DNA from: DSWT01 sp035373625
GTDB lineage: Bacteria; Chloroflexota; Anaerolineae; B4-G1; SLSP01
DNA length: 64,000 nt
Assembly: GCA_035373625.1 (NCBI GenBank)
Contig: DAOSNS010000012.1
Coordinates: 32,543 to 96,542, forward strand
Direction of reading: 5' to 3'
Shown: positions 17,678-26,308 of the stretch, piece after piece
Position numbering within the stretch: the stretch's first letter is position 1
How the letters are laid out: each line of letters starts with the position of its first letter
The notes under the pieces: generated by a model
What the model was told of the DNA's origin: nothing
The model's input: the letters and a program-made list of their open reading frames with translations, nothing else
Database searches by the model: none
Translations under genes and position numbers: made by a program

Positions 17678-20600
17678 ATGAAAATCGAAAATGTGTTCAA
17701 CCTGTTGGTCGTCTGTTCCCTGGTTATGGTTTCACTGCTGGGGGCAGTCCCGGCGCAGCCCAGCCTGGCAGATGTGGCCACCGTGCGCTCTATGCCCGCC
17801 GGCCCGCCGGCGGTCTTGCGCGCCGGCCAGGCTGTCAACCTGCACCGCATCCCACCGCCGGCCCAGGCGTTGGCGCAGCACCGCATCCAGTCGGCCACCA
17901 TCCAGGTGAACTATTTGCCGGCCGGCGCGACGGATTTTTTCGGGACCACGTGCCTGACCTGGCCTGCCGCAGCGCAAGCGGCTTTCAGCTATGCCGCCGG
18001 GGTGTGGGAGACGTTGATTACATCCACAGTTCCCATCGTCATCCACGCCTGTTGGGCGAATCTGGCAGGCGGTATGCTCGGCTACGGGGGAGCCGATAAT
18101 TATTATCAAGGTTTCACCGGCGCTCCCATGGCTAGCACCTGGTATGCTTCGGCGCTGGCAAACGCTTTGCACGGCAGCGACATTGAGCCGTCCAGACCCG
18201 ATATGCACCTGGCGTATAACCAAAACTTCCCCTGGTACTACGGCACGGACGGGAATCCATCCAATGCACAGTACGACCTGGTCAGTGTCGTCATGCACGA
18301 AATCGCCCACGGCCTGGGCTTTAGCGGCTCGATGCGGTGGGACGATGGGGTCTACAACCCGGCGCAGGGCAATCCACAAGAATGTGATGGTGTAGCCGGT
18401 CACGGTTGTTGGGGCGGCGGCACCGGCATGCCCATCGTTTATGACCGTTTCGTCGAGGATGGCGGCGGCAACGCTCTGACCAATACAGCCACCTATCCCA
18501 ATCCCTCAAGCGCGCTTGGCACCACCCTCACCGGCGACAATATCTGGTTCGACGGCAGCCACGCCAACGCCGCCAACGGCGGCAACCGCGTCAAACTCTA
18601 CGCGCCGGCCACCTGGCAATCCGGCTCCAGTTACGCGCATCTCGATGAATCCTTCAACGGGACGCAGAACGCGCTGATGACCTACTCATTGGACTATGGC
18701 GAGGCCAACCACAACCCCGGGCCGATCGCCTTGGGCGTCCTGCAAGATGTGGGCTGGACGACGAACAGCGCCCCGCCCTCGACGGGTCAGGACATCATCC
18801 GCAACGGCGGCTTCGATTACGACAAGGCCGGCTGGATCACCAATCCGTTTGGCACCCACGTGGGCGATGGATTCGGCAAAAACGGCATCGGCTATGGCAT
18901 GCAAATCTGGCCGGAATACAGCAACAACCGTGGCTACATCGGGCAGGAACTCTACCTTCCGACGCAAACCACTGCCGCCGTGCTGTCATTGGACTATGCC
19001 TTTGTGCCGCAAGCGGGTGCCGCTTTTGGATATTTCGGCGCATGGATCATCACCGATACCGGCGTTATCGCCCCGCTCTTGTATGTGACCACCTATCCAG
19101 GCTCGGCCTGGCAAACGACGGGCGAGCTGACACTCGACGCGGGGCAACTGGCGGCGTTGAATGTCGCCCATGCTGCCGGTCAGCGCGTCTATTTGTGGCT
19201 CGAACTATACGCCCAATACCTCTACGTTAATGTGGACAACGTTTCTTTTACCGTGAGCGGCACCAAAACCACCCCGGCCTGGAACGGCAGCATTGCCTAC
19301 ATTGGGCTGGATAGCAATGGGTACGCCAAGACGGTCAACCGCATCAACCCTGATGGCAGCAACCCGCAGACGCTGTGGACGCATCCCGAATCGGGCATCA
19401 CCAACAAGATCCGCGACGTGGTATGGAAGCCGGATGCCTCGGAGCTGGCCTTTGGCAGCAACCACGAAACGCTCTATTCGGCGTTCCACGCCGATGTCTA
19501 CGGCATCCACCCCGACGGCAGCGGCCTGCGCCGCATCACCAACCCGCCCTCCCATGCTGACCTCTTGGGCGGGGGCTATCCTGTCGGGACCGTCACCGGC
19601 AAGGTGCGCAACGACTACGGGAATCTGGTCAGCCTGCTGCTCTACGTCGAGGGCGCGCAGGACGCGGTTTCTGTGCCGGCCTACACCCTCTACAGTGAAG
19701 CCAGTTTCACCGTGCCGAACGTGGCCGTCCTGGGCGGTCTGCAATACGTGGTCTTCACCTGGGGCGCCGGCAGCGATGTGAACTGCAAATACTACGCCGC
19801 CGCCGTCGTGCCGATGGTCGCCGGTCAGACGGTGGATGTGGGCACGCTCAGCTTCAATCCGGCCACGTGCAGCAAATACGAAAGCGAAGGCATCACCTGG
19901 AAGGGCGACGGTACGGAACTGGCCGTGGACGTCATCACACCCCGCAAATTCCCGGCCGCCGGGCAGGCCATCGGCACGGAATTGTTCAGCGCGCCATCCA
20001 CGGCTAACCTGCCGGCCTGGTCGCCGGTGAACAATCAGGTGCTCTATCACTACTTTTCGCTCGACGCCGGCACGCGCGGCATCTATCTGACGACAGTTGG
20101 CGGCGGAACGGGCACACGCCTGGTGAACGACGAAGGTGCGGTGTGGGTGGGTCTGGCCTGGCTGCCGGATGGTTCGGGCTTTGTGTATACGCTCGACCAC
20201 AAGATGTATCACTATCACCTGGCGACCAGTGTCAGCACTCTGATCGCCGATTTCTACAACGAATTCGTCTCCAATCCCAGCGTGTCGCCGGATGGACGCT
20301 ATGTGGCCTTTCAGTGGCAAACCGGCACGGCCAACGTGCATGACCTGTGGATTCTGGACCGCCTCAATCCGACAGAGCGCTGGCGGTTGACCACCGACGG
20401 GAAGAGCATGAATCCGGACTGGAGCCGGCAAAACCCCGCGCCGCCGCCAACCTGTACTGCACCGCTGACCGGCGTGAGCCTGAGCGGGCCTGCGTCAGGG
20501 CAGACCGGTCAGGATTTGACCTTCACCGTCAGCCCCCAGCCCACTGACGCCTCGACACCCATCACCTACACCTGGTCCACCGACGGCCTGGTCAGCGGGC

Positions 20601-21304
20601 AGGGGACGACACAGGCGACTTACCGCTGGGCCGGCGCCGGCAGCAAGACGGTGCAGGTAACGGCGCGCAACTGCGGCGGCCAGGATTACAGCGACAGCCG
20701 GACGGTCTCCATCACGGCGGCCTGCGCGGTGCCTCTCGTTGGCGTCTCGATCACCGGGCAGACGGATGGCTACGTCAACGTGACCTATCAATTCACCGCT
20801 CTGCCCGATCCCAGCAACGCCACAGCGCCGGTCAGCTACGTCTGGTCGAGCGATGGGCTGCAAAGTGGACAAGGAACGGCGCAGGCCAGCTACACGTGGG
20901 CGATCACCGGCAGCCACACCATCAGCGTGACGGCGACCAACTGCGGCGGCAGCTTCAGCGACGACCACACCATCATGCTGGCAGAGCAACCGGCCAATTG
21001 CACCACGCCGCTTACCGGTGTCAGCATCAGCGGGCCGGCGCAAGGGGATAAGAACGCCGATCAGACGTTCACGGCCAATGTCCAGCCGAGCAACGCCACC
21101 ACGCCGATTGCCTACGTCTGGTCCAGCAATGGGTTGGTCAGTGGACAGGGCACGTTACAAGCCGTCTATCGGTGGAGTCAGGCGGGGGACTACCTCGTGA
21201 GCCTCAGCGTCAGCAATTGCGGTGGCTCGGCCAGCGCTACCCGCACTATCGAGATCGGCAAAACGTACATCTACCTGCCTCTCGTCCTGCGCAATCGCAA
21301 CTGA
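17678..21304 (+). CDS. Exported metalloprotease-propeller-PKD protein with YLPLVLR tail
   Basis: This protein of 1208 residues begins at ATG 17678, seven bases after CAGGAG. A signal peptide is followed by a metallopeptidase-like domain with the zinc motif HEIAHGLGFSG at about residue 205. A carbohydrate-binding-like beta domain follows (about 365-525), then a TolB/WD-like propeller (about 530-915, blades with SPDGRYVAF and PDGSNPQTLW). Three PKD-like repeats (about 925-1195) precede the end IYLPLVLRNRN. The first two PKD repeats are a near-copy of 14695-15213. The third metal ligand of a metzincin (HExxHxxGxxH) is not obvious after the GLGFSG turn, so protease activity is probable but not proven. 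Confidence 0.75.
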   Translation: MKIENVFNLLVVCSLVMVSLLGAVPAQPSLADVATVRSMPAGPPAVLRAGQAVNLHRIPPPAQALAQHRIQSATIQVNYLPAGATDFFGTTCLTWPAAAQAAFSYAAGVWETLITSTVPIVIHACWANLAGGMLGYGGADNYYQGFTGAPMASTWYASALANALHGSDIEPSRPDMHLAYNQNFPWYYGTDGNPSNAQYDLVSVVMHEIAHGLGFSGSMRWDDGVYNPAQGNPQECDGVAGHGCWGGGTGMPIVYDRFVEDGGGNALTNTATYPNPSSALGTTLTGDNIWFDGSHANAANGGNRVKLYAPATWQSGSSYAHLDESFNGTQNALMTYSLDYGEANHNPGPIALGVLQDVGWTTNSAPPSTGQDIIRNGGFDYDKAGWITNPFGTHVGDGFGKNGIGYGMQIWPEYSNNRGYIGQELYLPTQTTAAVLSLDYAFVPQAGAAFGYFGAWIITDTGVIAPLLYVTTYPGSAWQTTGELTLDAGQLAALNVAHAAGQRVYLWLELYAQYLYVNVDNVSFTVSGTKTTPAWNGSIAYIGLDSNGYAKTVNRINPDGSNPQTLWTHPESGITNKIRDVVWKPDASELAFGSNHETLYSAFHADVYGIHPDGSGLRRITNPPSHADLLGGGYPVGTVTGKVRNDYGNLVSLLLYVEGAQDAVSVPAYTLYSEASFTVPNVAVLGGLQYVVFTWGAGSDVNCKYYAAAVVPMVAGQTVDVGTLSFNPATCSKYESEGITWKGDGTELAVDVITPRKFPAAGQAIGTELFSAPSTANLPAWSPVNNQVLYHYFSLDAGTRGIYLTTVGGGTGTRLVNDEGAVWVGLAWLPDGSGFVYTLDHKMYHYHLATSVSTLIADFYNEFVSNPSVSPDGRYVAFQWQTGTANVHDLWILDRLNPTERWRLTTDGKSMNPDWSRQNPAPPPTCTAPLTGVSLSGPASGQTGQDLTFTVSPQPTDASTPITYTWSTDGLVSGQGTTQATYRWAGAGSKTVQVTARNCGGQDYSDSRTVSITAACAVPLVGVSITGQTDGYVNVTYQFTALPDPSNATAPVSYVWSSDGLQSGQGTAQASYTWAITGSHTISVTATNCGGSFSDDHTIMLAEQPANCTTPLTGVSISGPAQGDKNADQTFTANVQPSNATTPIAYVWSSNGLVSGQGTLQAVYRWSQAGDYLVSLSVSNCGGSASATRTIEIGKTYIYLPLVLRNRN
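20462..20980 (+). repeat. 519-bp PKD block, copy B
   Basis: This is the partner of 14695-15213, about 5.8 kb away in the same orientation. Homology begins at CCGCTGACCGGCG and ends at CATCATGCTG. The junctions are sharp. Confidence 0.85.
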
Positions 21305-21365
21305 GCGATACCGCTACTGAGCGATACCGCTACCCGTCCCCCCGCTATCCCACGGGGGGACGGGT

Positions 21366-21524
21366 ATGTTGGGTCTCTTTCCAGAACAGGTGCGGGAAGT
21401 GTTAGTGGCGCAACTGGACGATGAAGACTTCTATCTGACCTCGCGCGCGGCAAAAGCACTTGGCAACAGTGGCGACGCAGTCTCGAACCGGCGACGCGGT
21501 CATCACACAAACCGCAACAAGTGA
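21366..21524 (+). pseudogene. HEAT-repeat protein remnant
   Basis: A 52-codon frame reads FPEQVREVLVAQLDDEDFY followed by a helix ending AAKALGNSG, the helix-turn-helix shape of a single HEAT repeat. It then degenerates into Arg/His-rich noise. One isolated HEAT unit does not make a protein, so this is most likely the surviving piece of a deleted gene. No ribosome-binding site is visible. Confidence 0.4.
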
Positions 21525-21823
21525 GCCGCCAGGAACGCAAACAGCGTAAGCAAACGCGGTGAGAGAATAAATAGCGCGCAAACACAATCACCGCATTACG
21601 CTGTCGCTGCATGGTGGCTGCGCAGCCGGGGAATATGATAAAATTACATTTGACTGTTCTTGTTTCAGGTAGTATACCTATTATAATTCAAGTTCACGCC
21701 ATAGCATACAAAGCGGCATGGCTAACGAAGATTTCCTGTATCCTGCCAACTACTTCTTTGTCATTGAAGCGCCGTGGAATATAGCACAGGTTTGGGGCAT
21801 CAAGTACGGTTAGCAATGGTTTG

Positions 21824-21896
21824 AAAAGAACGGCTGGCGTTACTATTTGATTTATGATTACTTTGTTGTATAGTTTATAGTATCAGCCGTTCTTTT
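21824..21896. repeat. 13-bp inverted repeat with long loop
   Basis: AAAAGAACGGCTG (21824-21836) and its exact complement (21884-21896) flank 47 AT-rich bases. The arms could be the ends of a decayed element or a stem upstream of the isomerase gene. Confidence 0.5.
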
Positions 21897-21964
21897 GAAG
21901 TCTGCTTATTGAAGATGAACTTTAGTTTATCTCAAAACTCTATGACGAAAGCGAGGTACGTACT

Positions 21965-23377
21965 ATGAAACAACCCACATTAGGCATCATCATCGGCAAC
22001 CGGGGATTCTTCCCCACAGAACTCTGTCGAGAGGGACGCGCGAAAATCCTCAAGGTCTTTGAGGAAGAAGGCATCAAGCCCATCGTCCTTTCGCCGGAGG
22101 ATTCACCTTATGGGTCGCTGGAGACGAACGAAGCGGCGCGCAAGTGCGCCGACCTCTTCCGTGCCAACCGCGACGACATCATCGGTGTTGTGGTCACGCT
22201 GCCCAACTTCGGCGAGGAAGGCCCGATCGCCAATGCGCTGCGTTGGGCCGAGCTGAACGTGCCGGTGCTCATCCAGGCCACGCCCGATGACACAAATTTC
22301 ATGACCATCGCCCACCGCCGTGACTCCTTCTGCGGTAAAATGTCCACCTGCAACAACCTCAAGCAGATGGGGATCAAGTACACGCTCACCACACTGCACA
22401 CAGTAGACCCGGAGAGTGAGAGCTTCCGTCAGGACTTGCGCAATTTTGTGGCGACCTGCCGCGTCGTCAGGGGGCTGAAGCACGCACGGGTCGGCATGAT
22501 TGGCGCGCGCCCGGCGGCGTTTAACACCGTCCGCTTCAGCGAGAAGCTCTTCGAGCGCGCAGGCATCAGCGTAGATACGATTGATCTCTCCGAGGTCTTC
22601 GGGCGCATCGAGCGGCTCAAGGATGACGATCCCGCCCTACTCGCCAAACTGGACGCGCTCAAAGCGTACTTGAAGGTCAAGGGGGTGCCCAATCAAGCCC
22701 TGGTCAAGATGGCCAAATTCGGTGTGGTCGTGGACCAGTGGATGCAGGCCGAGGGCCTCATCGCCAGCGCGGTGCAGTGCTGGACGGCAATGGAAGAATA
22801 CTACGGCGTCGTCCCCTGCACGATGATGAGCATGATGAGCAATCAGCTTATGCCCTCTGCCTGTGAGACCGACATCGCCGGCGTGATCGGCATGATGGCG
22901 ATGGCGTTCGCCTCCGGCAAGCCCAGCGCGCTCGCCGACTGGAACAACAACTACGGCGACGATCCCAACAAGGGCGTACTCTTCCACTGCTCCAATCTGC
23001 CCAAAGACCTCTTTGAGGAGACGCCCGATATGGACTACCAGGAGATCATCGCCGGCACGGTAGGCAAAGACAACACCTACGGTACCGTTGTGGGCCGCGT
23101 CAAGGCTGCGCCGTTCACCTACACCCGCATCTCCACCGATGACTTTGAGGGCAAGATCAGAGTCTATCTAGGCGAAGGCACGCTCACCAAAGACCCGCTC
23201 AAAACCTTCGGCGGCTACGGTGTCTTCGAAATCCCCAACCTGCAAGGCTTGCTACATTACATCTGCGAGAACGGCTTCGAGCACCATGTCGCCATCAACA
23301 TCTCGCGGACCGCGGACGCGGTGAACGAGGCACTGAGCAAGTATCTGGGCTGGGACGTCTATTACCACAAAGGGTAG
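21965..23377 (+). CDS. L-fucose/L-arabinose isomerase-family sugar isomerase
   Basis: This protein of 470 residues has the length and fold pattern of the L-fucose/L-arabinose isomerase superfamily. It has an N-terminal Rossmann-like domain (GIIIGNRGFF), a middle domain with ARVGMIGARP, and a C-terminal part with acidic metal-binding positions around the ETDIAGV segment. It should interconvert an aldose and a ketose using a divalent metal. Downstream, beyond an inserted restriction-modification pair, lie an AraD-like epimerase and a UxaA-type dehydratase, so a pentose, 6-deoxyhexose or uronate route is likely. The exact sugar is not readable. A 12-bp stem hairpin at 23399-23431 follows the stop codon. 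Confidence 0.82.
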   Translation: MKQPTLGIIIGNRGFFPTELCREGRAKILKVFEEEGIKPIVLSPEDSPYGSLETNEAARKCADLFRANRDDIIGVVVTLPNFGEEGPIANALRWAELNVPVLIQATPDDTNFMTIAHRRDSFCGKMSTCNNLKQMGIKYTLTTLHTVDPESESFRQDLRNFVATCRVVRGLKHARVGMIGARPAAFNTVRFSEKLFERAGISVDTIDLSEVFGRIERLKDDDPALLAKLDALKAYLKVKGVPNQALVKMAKFGVVVDQWMQAEGLIASAVQCWTAMEEYYGVVPCTMMSMMSNQLMPSACETDIAGVIGMMAMAFASGKPSALADWNNNYGDDPNKGVLFHCSNLPKDLFEETPDMDYQEIIAGTVGKDNTYGTVVGRVKAAPFTYTRISTDDFEGKIRVYLGEGTLTKDPLKTFGGYGVFEIPNLQGLLHYICENGFEHHVAINISRTADAVNEALSKYLGWDVYYHKG

Positions 23378-23398
23378 GAAACCGCTATACATCCTGGC

Positions 23399-23431
23399 AA
23401 CGGGAGACGCGCCTTGTGTGCGTCTCCCGTT
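23399..23431 (+). terminator. Terminator-like hairpin after the isomerase
   Basis: A perfect 12-bp stem, AACGGGAGACGC/GCGTCTCCCGTT, has a 9-base loop and lies 21 bp after the stop codon. No long T-run follows, so it may be a weak or factor-assisted terminator. Confidence 0.6.
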
Positions 23432-23446
23432 GTGGTTTACATACCA

Positions 23447-23610
23447 CGGGGCTTATCATTCTTGTTCCGAGGGGAACGCCAGTTCGCCATTTTAGCTGAT
23501 AGAGTTGAGAAACGCGGATCTGACGATCCGCTCAAAGCGGTTGAGAAACGCGGATCTGACGATCCGCTCAAAGCCAAATGAAGTTGCTGTAACGAGAATG
23601 ATAAAGCCCT
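23447..23610 (+). mobile_element. Palindromic MITE-like element, copy 2 (internal module duplicated)
   Basis: The ends are CGGGGCTTATCATTCTTG and AACGAGAATGATAAAGCCCT. This copy is about 164 bp, longer than the others, because the segment GTTGAGAAACGCGGATCTGA with its hairpin and CTCAAAGC tail occurs twice in tandem (about 23504-23575). It is flanked by a perfect 12-bp direct repeat, GTTTACATACCA, at 23435-23446 and 23611-23622. The right-hand repeat supplies the -35 of the restriction gene's promoter. Confidence 0.87.
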
Positions 23611-23611
23611 G

Positions 23612-23639
23612 TTTACATACCAGGGACTTTGTGTACAAT
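23612..23639 (+). promoter_or_regulatory. Promoter of the restriction-modification pair
   Basis: TTTACA (23612-23617), a 16-nt spacer and TACAAT (23634-23639) lie 32 bp before the restriction gene start. The -35 falls in the target duplication of MITE copy 2, so it predates the insertion. Confidence 0.65.
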
Positions 23640-23670
23640 TATCTAAAGCATGTGAACTGAAGGAGATGCC

Positions 23671-24627
23671 ATGTCAGCAGCGCCTATACCACAACCTTAT
23701 CCACGTATCAGCGACCCGGATGATAAAGCGTATGGTTGTTTGGATACAAACACCTTGAAACCGCATCCTTACAAAATCCCGGTCGAGGTTCTGACACAAA
23801 TGATTCGAGAGGCGATTGATAAAGCCAATCAGAAATCAAGTCGTGAAAGTATCTCAATTCCTGCAGATGCCACTACCGAGGATCTTTCCAAAGCCTATCG
23901 CCGCGCGGGGAAAGATCTGTTTCGGTATTTCAAGCGCTACTATGAAGATCCGGCATCCACAGCGCATCAGGTTTACAAAAAACATTATCGTGATGTCGGT
24001 GTGGAGCAATTCCGTAGCCGGGTAATTCAAAAAGGGCGCATGAATTCTGGATGGCGGTATCAGTTCTTATTGCTTGACTGCGCTGTGCACAGCCAACGTT
24101 TCAAAAGTGTTTCCGATTTAGGATTGGCAGAAGCAGACTTCAGTGCCGTGATTGAGTTTGTGAAACCTGACCTGCCACCTTTGAGCCTCTATGTCTCAGT
24201 AAAGAACCGGCGTAATACGCTAGGTGGACAGGACTGGCCGAAATCTATCAGAGCTTTGGAAACGGTTGCGATGAACGATCGCAATCGTATCGGCCCTTAC
24301 TGTTGTGTCTTTGGAATTGCCATGGACCGCGGCCAGAGATCCATCAAAATCGAGCAAAGAACCGGCCAAGCCTACTCCGCCAATACAGAGGTATGGTTAT
24401 CTGATTTCTTATGGCCTTTCTTTGCGAACTATTCTTACGAAGAGATAATGAAGCTGGTGTTAGATGTGTTGTTGAGTGTGCAGGAATCCGAAAAACTCAT
24501 TTCGCAAATTCAGGCACCGGATGAGGTTTTGGAATCTTTTGGACTTGAATGTCGTAAGGCAGGTTTAGTGAACGATGAAGGTTATTTCGATGATCCATAC
24601 AAGTTAATCCAATTCTTCTGCAAGTGA
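23671..24627 (+). CDS. Type II restriction endonuclease, probably ApaLI-like
   Basis: This protein of 318 residues begins behind AAGGAGATGCC. Base composition is clearly AT-richer (mid-40s % GC by eye) than the surroundings. The central region holds SVSDLGLAEADF, then LSLYVSVKNRRNTLGGQDW, which I read as a PD-(D/E)xK-type nuclease core. The layout and the SVKNRRNTxGGQDWP signature resemble the ApaLI-family endonucleases as I remember them; a search would settle that. The DNA methyltransferase gene follows 26 bp downstream on the same strand, the expected partner. No controller protein is visible. If ApaLI-like, the target would be GTGCAC, but this is inference. The pair is inserted within a sugar catabolic cluster and looks horizontally acquired. 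Confidence 0.7.
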   Translation: MSAAPIPQPYPRISDPDDKAYGCLDTNTLKPHPYKIPVEVLTQMIREAIDKANQKSSRESISIPADATTEDLSKAYRRAGKDLFRYFKRYYEDPASTAHQVYKKHYRDVGVEQFRSRVIQKGRMNSGWRYQFLLLDCAVHSQRFKSVSDLGLAEADFSAVIEFVKPDLPPLSLYVSVKNRRNTLGGQDWPKSIRALETVAMNDRNRIGPYCCVFGIAMDRGQRSIKIEQRTGQAYSANTEVWLSDFLWPFFANYSYEEIMKLVLDVLLSVQESEKLISQIQAPDEVLESFGLECRKAGLVNDEGYFDDPYKLIQFFCK

Positions 24628-24653
24628 TGGATTCTACTTAATAGGATGACATC

Positions 24654-25613
24654 ATGCAAACCGTTTTAGTGAAGTCAGGCCACGGGCATCAACGCATAGC
24701 CCATTGTACAGTGATTTTGGGCGATAGCCGCGAGGAACTAAAAGCTTTCAAAGGGCAGGTTGACCTCATTGTTACATCGCCGCCGTATGCTGACGCGCGC
24801 CGCAGGCATTACGGTGGCGTCCATCCAGATGACTTTGCCGATTGGTTTTTGACTTTTCATCAAGTTTTCTGGGATGTTTTGAAACCAACAGGGAGTCTGG
24901 TCATCAACATCAAAGATAAGGTAGTAGATGGCGTTCGCCATCGCTATGTCTGGCATACGATTGAGGCGCTTTGTGAACGTGGCTGGTTGGCAATAGATGA
25001 CTACATCTGGCATAAACCCAATCCAATGCCGGGGTACTGGCCGACACGCTTGAGCGATGGATGGGAATACTGTTTTCACCTGGCAAAACAGAAAAAAATC
25101 TTTTTCAACCATGAGGGAGTTAAAAAACCCATTGGTGAATGGGCCGAAACACGCTTGAGTAGCTTGAGTGAAAACGATCTCAGTCGTCACAATTCGATCA
25201 ATCAAAGCGGTTTTGGCCGAGATCTCTCACGTTGGGTGGGGAAAGATAAAGTTTTACCGAGTAATGTTTTGACTTGTGCCGTAGTAGGGAAAAACAAGGC
25301 ACATCCTGCTGTTTATCCGGCAGCTTTGCCAGAGTTTTTCATAAAGCTACTTTGTCCAGAAAACGGCATGGTCCTGGACCCCTTTGCCGGAAGCGGTACA
25401 ACCGCTATCGCCGCATTGTCTTTAGGACGCGATTGCATTTTGGTGGATAATCAGGAAAAATATTACCATATAGCGATTCAACGGCTTAAAGAGGAAGCGG
25501 CCGCACAAATCCTGGATACGATAGAGGCTCCAGAAAATAATGCGGGGATTCCCTTAGTCCTTCAGTTACGTTTACTTGAAGAGAGAGAAAAGTTGATTAA
25601 AATTTCAGAATGA
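24654..25613 (+). CDS. Type II DNA methyltransferase (beta class) of the R-M pair
   Basis: This protein of 319 residues has catalytic motif IV TSPPYAD near residue 40 and the SAM-binding motif I DPFAGSGTTAIAA near 240. The order IV before I is that of beta-class amino-methyltransferases. The SPPY form favours N4-cytosine, though N6-adenine cannot be excluded. It should protect the recognition site cut by the endonuclease encoded 26 bp upstream. Composition is AT-rich, like its partner. The start ATG follows AGGATGAC. All the motifs needed for activity are present and the length is normal, so the system appears intact. Confidence 0.88.
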   Translation: MQTVLVKSGHGHQRIAHCTVILGDSREELKAFKGQVDLIVTSPPYADARRRHYGGVHPDDFADWFLTFHQVFWDVLKPTGSLVINIKDKVVDGVRHRYVWHTIEALCERGWLAIDDYIWHKPNPMPGYWPTRLSDGWEYCFHLAKQKKIFFNHEGVKKPIGEWAETRLSSLSENDLSRHNSINQSGFGRDLSRWVGKDKVLPSNVLTCAVVGKNKAHPAVYPAALPEFFIKLLCPENGMVLDPFAGSGTTAIAALSLGRDCILVDNQEKYYHIAIQRLKEEAAAQILDTIEAPENNAGIPLVLQLRLLEEREKLIKISE

Positions 25614-25663
25614 CCCCGCAATCCCGTTTCATAATATCTCAATAACAATGTGAGGACCATACG

Positions 25664-26308
25664 ATGCTACTACAACCTTTACGTGAACAACTCTGTGCAC
25701 TGCACATGGAACTCCCCAAAAATGACCTGGTGAAGTGGACGGGCGGCAATGTGAGCGCGCGCGACCCCGAGACGGGGTACGTGGTCATCAAACCCTCCGG
25801 TGTGCGCTACGAGGACTTGCGTCCAGAACACATGGTCATCGTCAATCTGGATGGCGCGATCATCGAAGGCGACCTGAAGCCATCCTCCGACACGGCAAGC
25901 CACCTTTACATCTACCGTCATCGGCCTGATGTCGGCGGCATCGTCCACACGCACTCGCCGTATGCCACGGCCTTCGCCGCCGTGGGCAAGCCGATTCCCG
26001 TCGTTCTGACGGCGATGGCGGACGAGTTCGGTGGGCCGATTCCGTGTGGTGGATTCGCGTTGATCGGCAGCGAGGCCATCGGCAAGGTGGTGGTGGAGAG
26101 CATCGGCTCGTCGTGCGCGGTGCTGCTGAAGAACCACGGCGTCTTCACCATTGGGCGCGATGCCACGGCTGCCGTCAAAGCCGCCGTGATGACGGAGGAT
26201 GTCGCCAAGACGGTGTGGCTGGCGTTGCAAATCGGCCAGCCTGAGGAGATTGCGCCGGACGACGTCGCCAAATTGCATTATCGCTATACCCACGTCTACG
26301 GGCAGTGA
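25664..26308 (+). CDS. L-ribulose-5-phosphate 4-epimerase / class II aldolase family (AraD-like)
   Basis: This zinc enzyme of 214 residues has the substrate loops GGNVSARD and KPSGVRY, the phosphate/acid segment LKPSSDTASH, the zinc ligands in GIVHTHSPYATA and LKNHGVFTIG, and the ending HYRYTHVYGQ. The PSSD form (rather than PSSE of fuculose aldolase) and the C-terminal VYGQ are typical of AraD/UlaF/SgbE epimerases. It therefore probably epimerises or cleaves a sugar phosphate. The next gene overlaps it by 4 bp, indicating translational coupling. With the isomerase at 21965 it would form an arabinose-like route, but no kinase is in view. Confidence 0.85.
   Translation: MLLQPLREQLCALHMELPKNDLVKWTGGNVSARDPETGYVVIKPSGVRYEDLRPEHMVIVNLDGAIIEGDLKPSSDTASHLYIYRHRPDVGGIVHTHSPYATAFAAVGKPIPVVLTAMADEFGGPIPCGGFALIGSEAIGKVVVESIGSSCAVLLKNHGVFTIGRDATAAVKAAVMTEDVAKTVWLALQIGQPEEIAPDDVAKLHYRYTHVYGQ

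Larger units (their letters stand above)
21305..21964. other. Intergenic region with gene remnants and hairpin
   Basis: This 660-bp gap is AT-richer from about 21640 on. It contains a tandem 17-bp duplication (CTGAGCGATACCGCTAC, about 21302-21335), a HEAT-repeat-like remnant (21366-21524), and a 31-codon open frame at 21718-21813 without recognised similarity. A 13-bp inverted repeat at 21824-21896 follows. I see no intact gene; it looks like decayed DNA. Confidence 0.6.

Noticed and set aside
21718..21813. 31-codon frame in the intergenic gap
   Set aside because: No ribosome-binding site and no recognisable family; most likely chance in AT-rich DNA.
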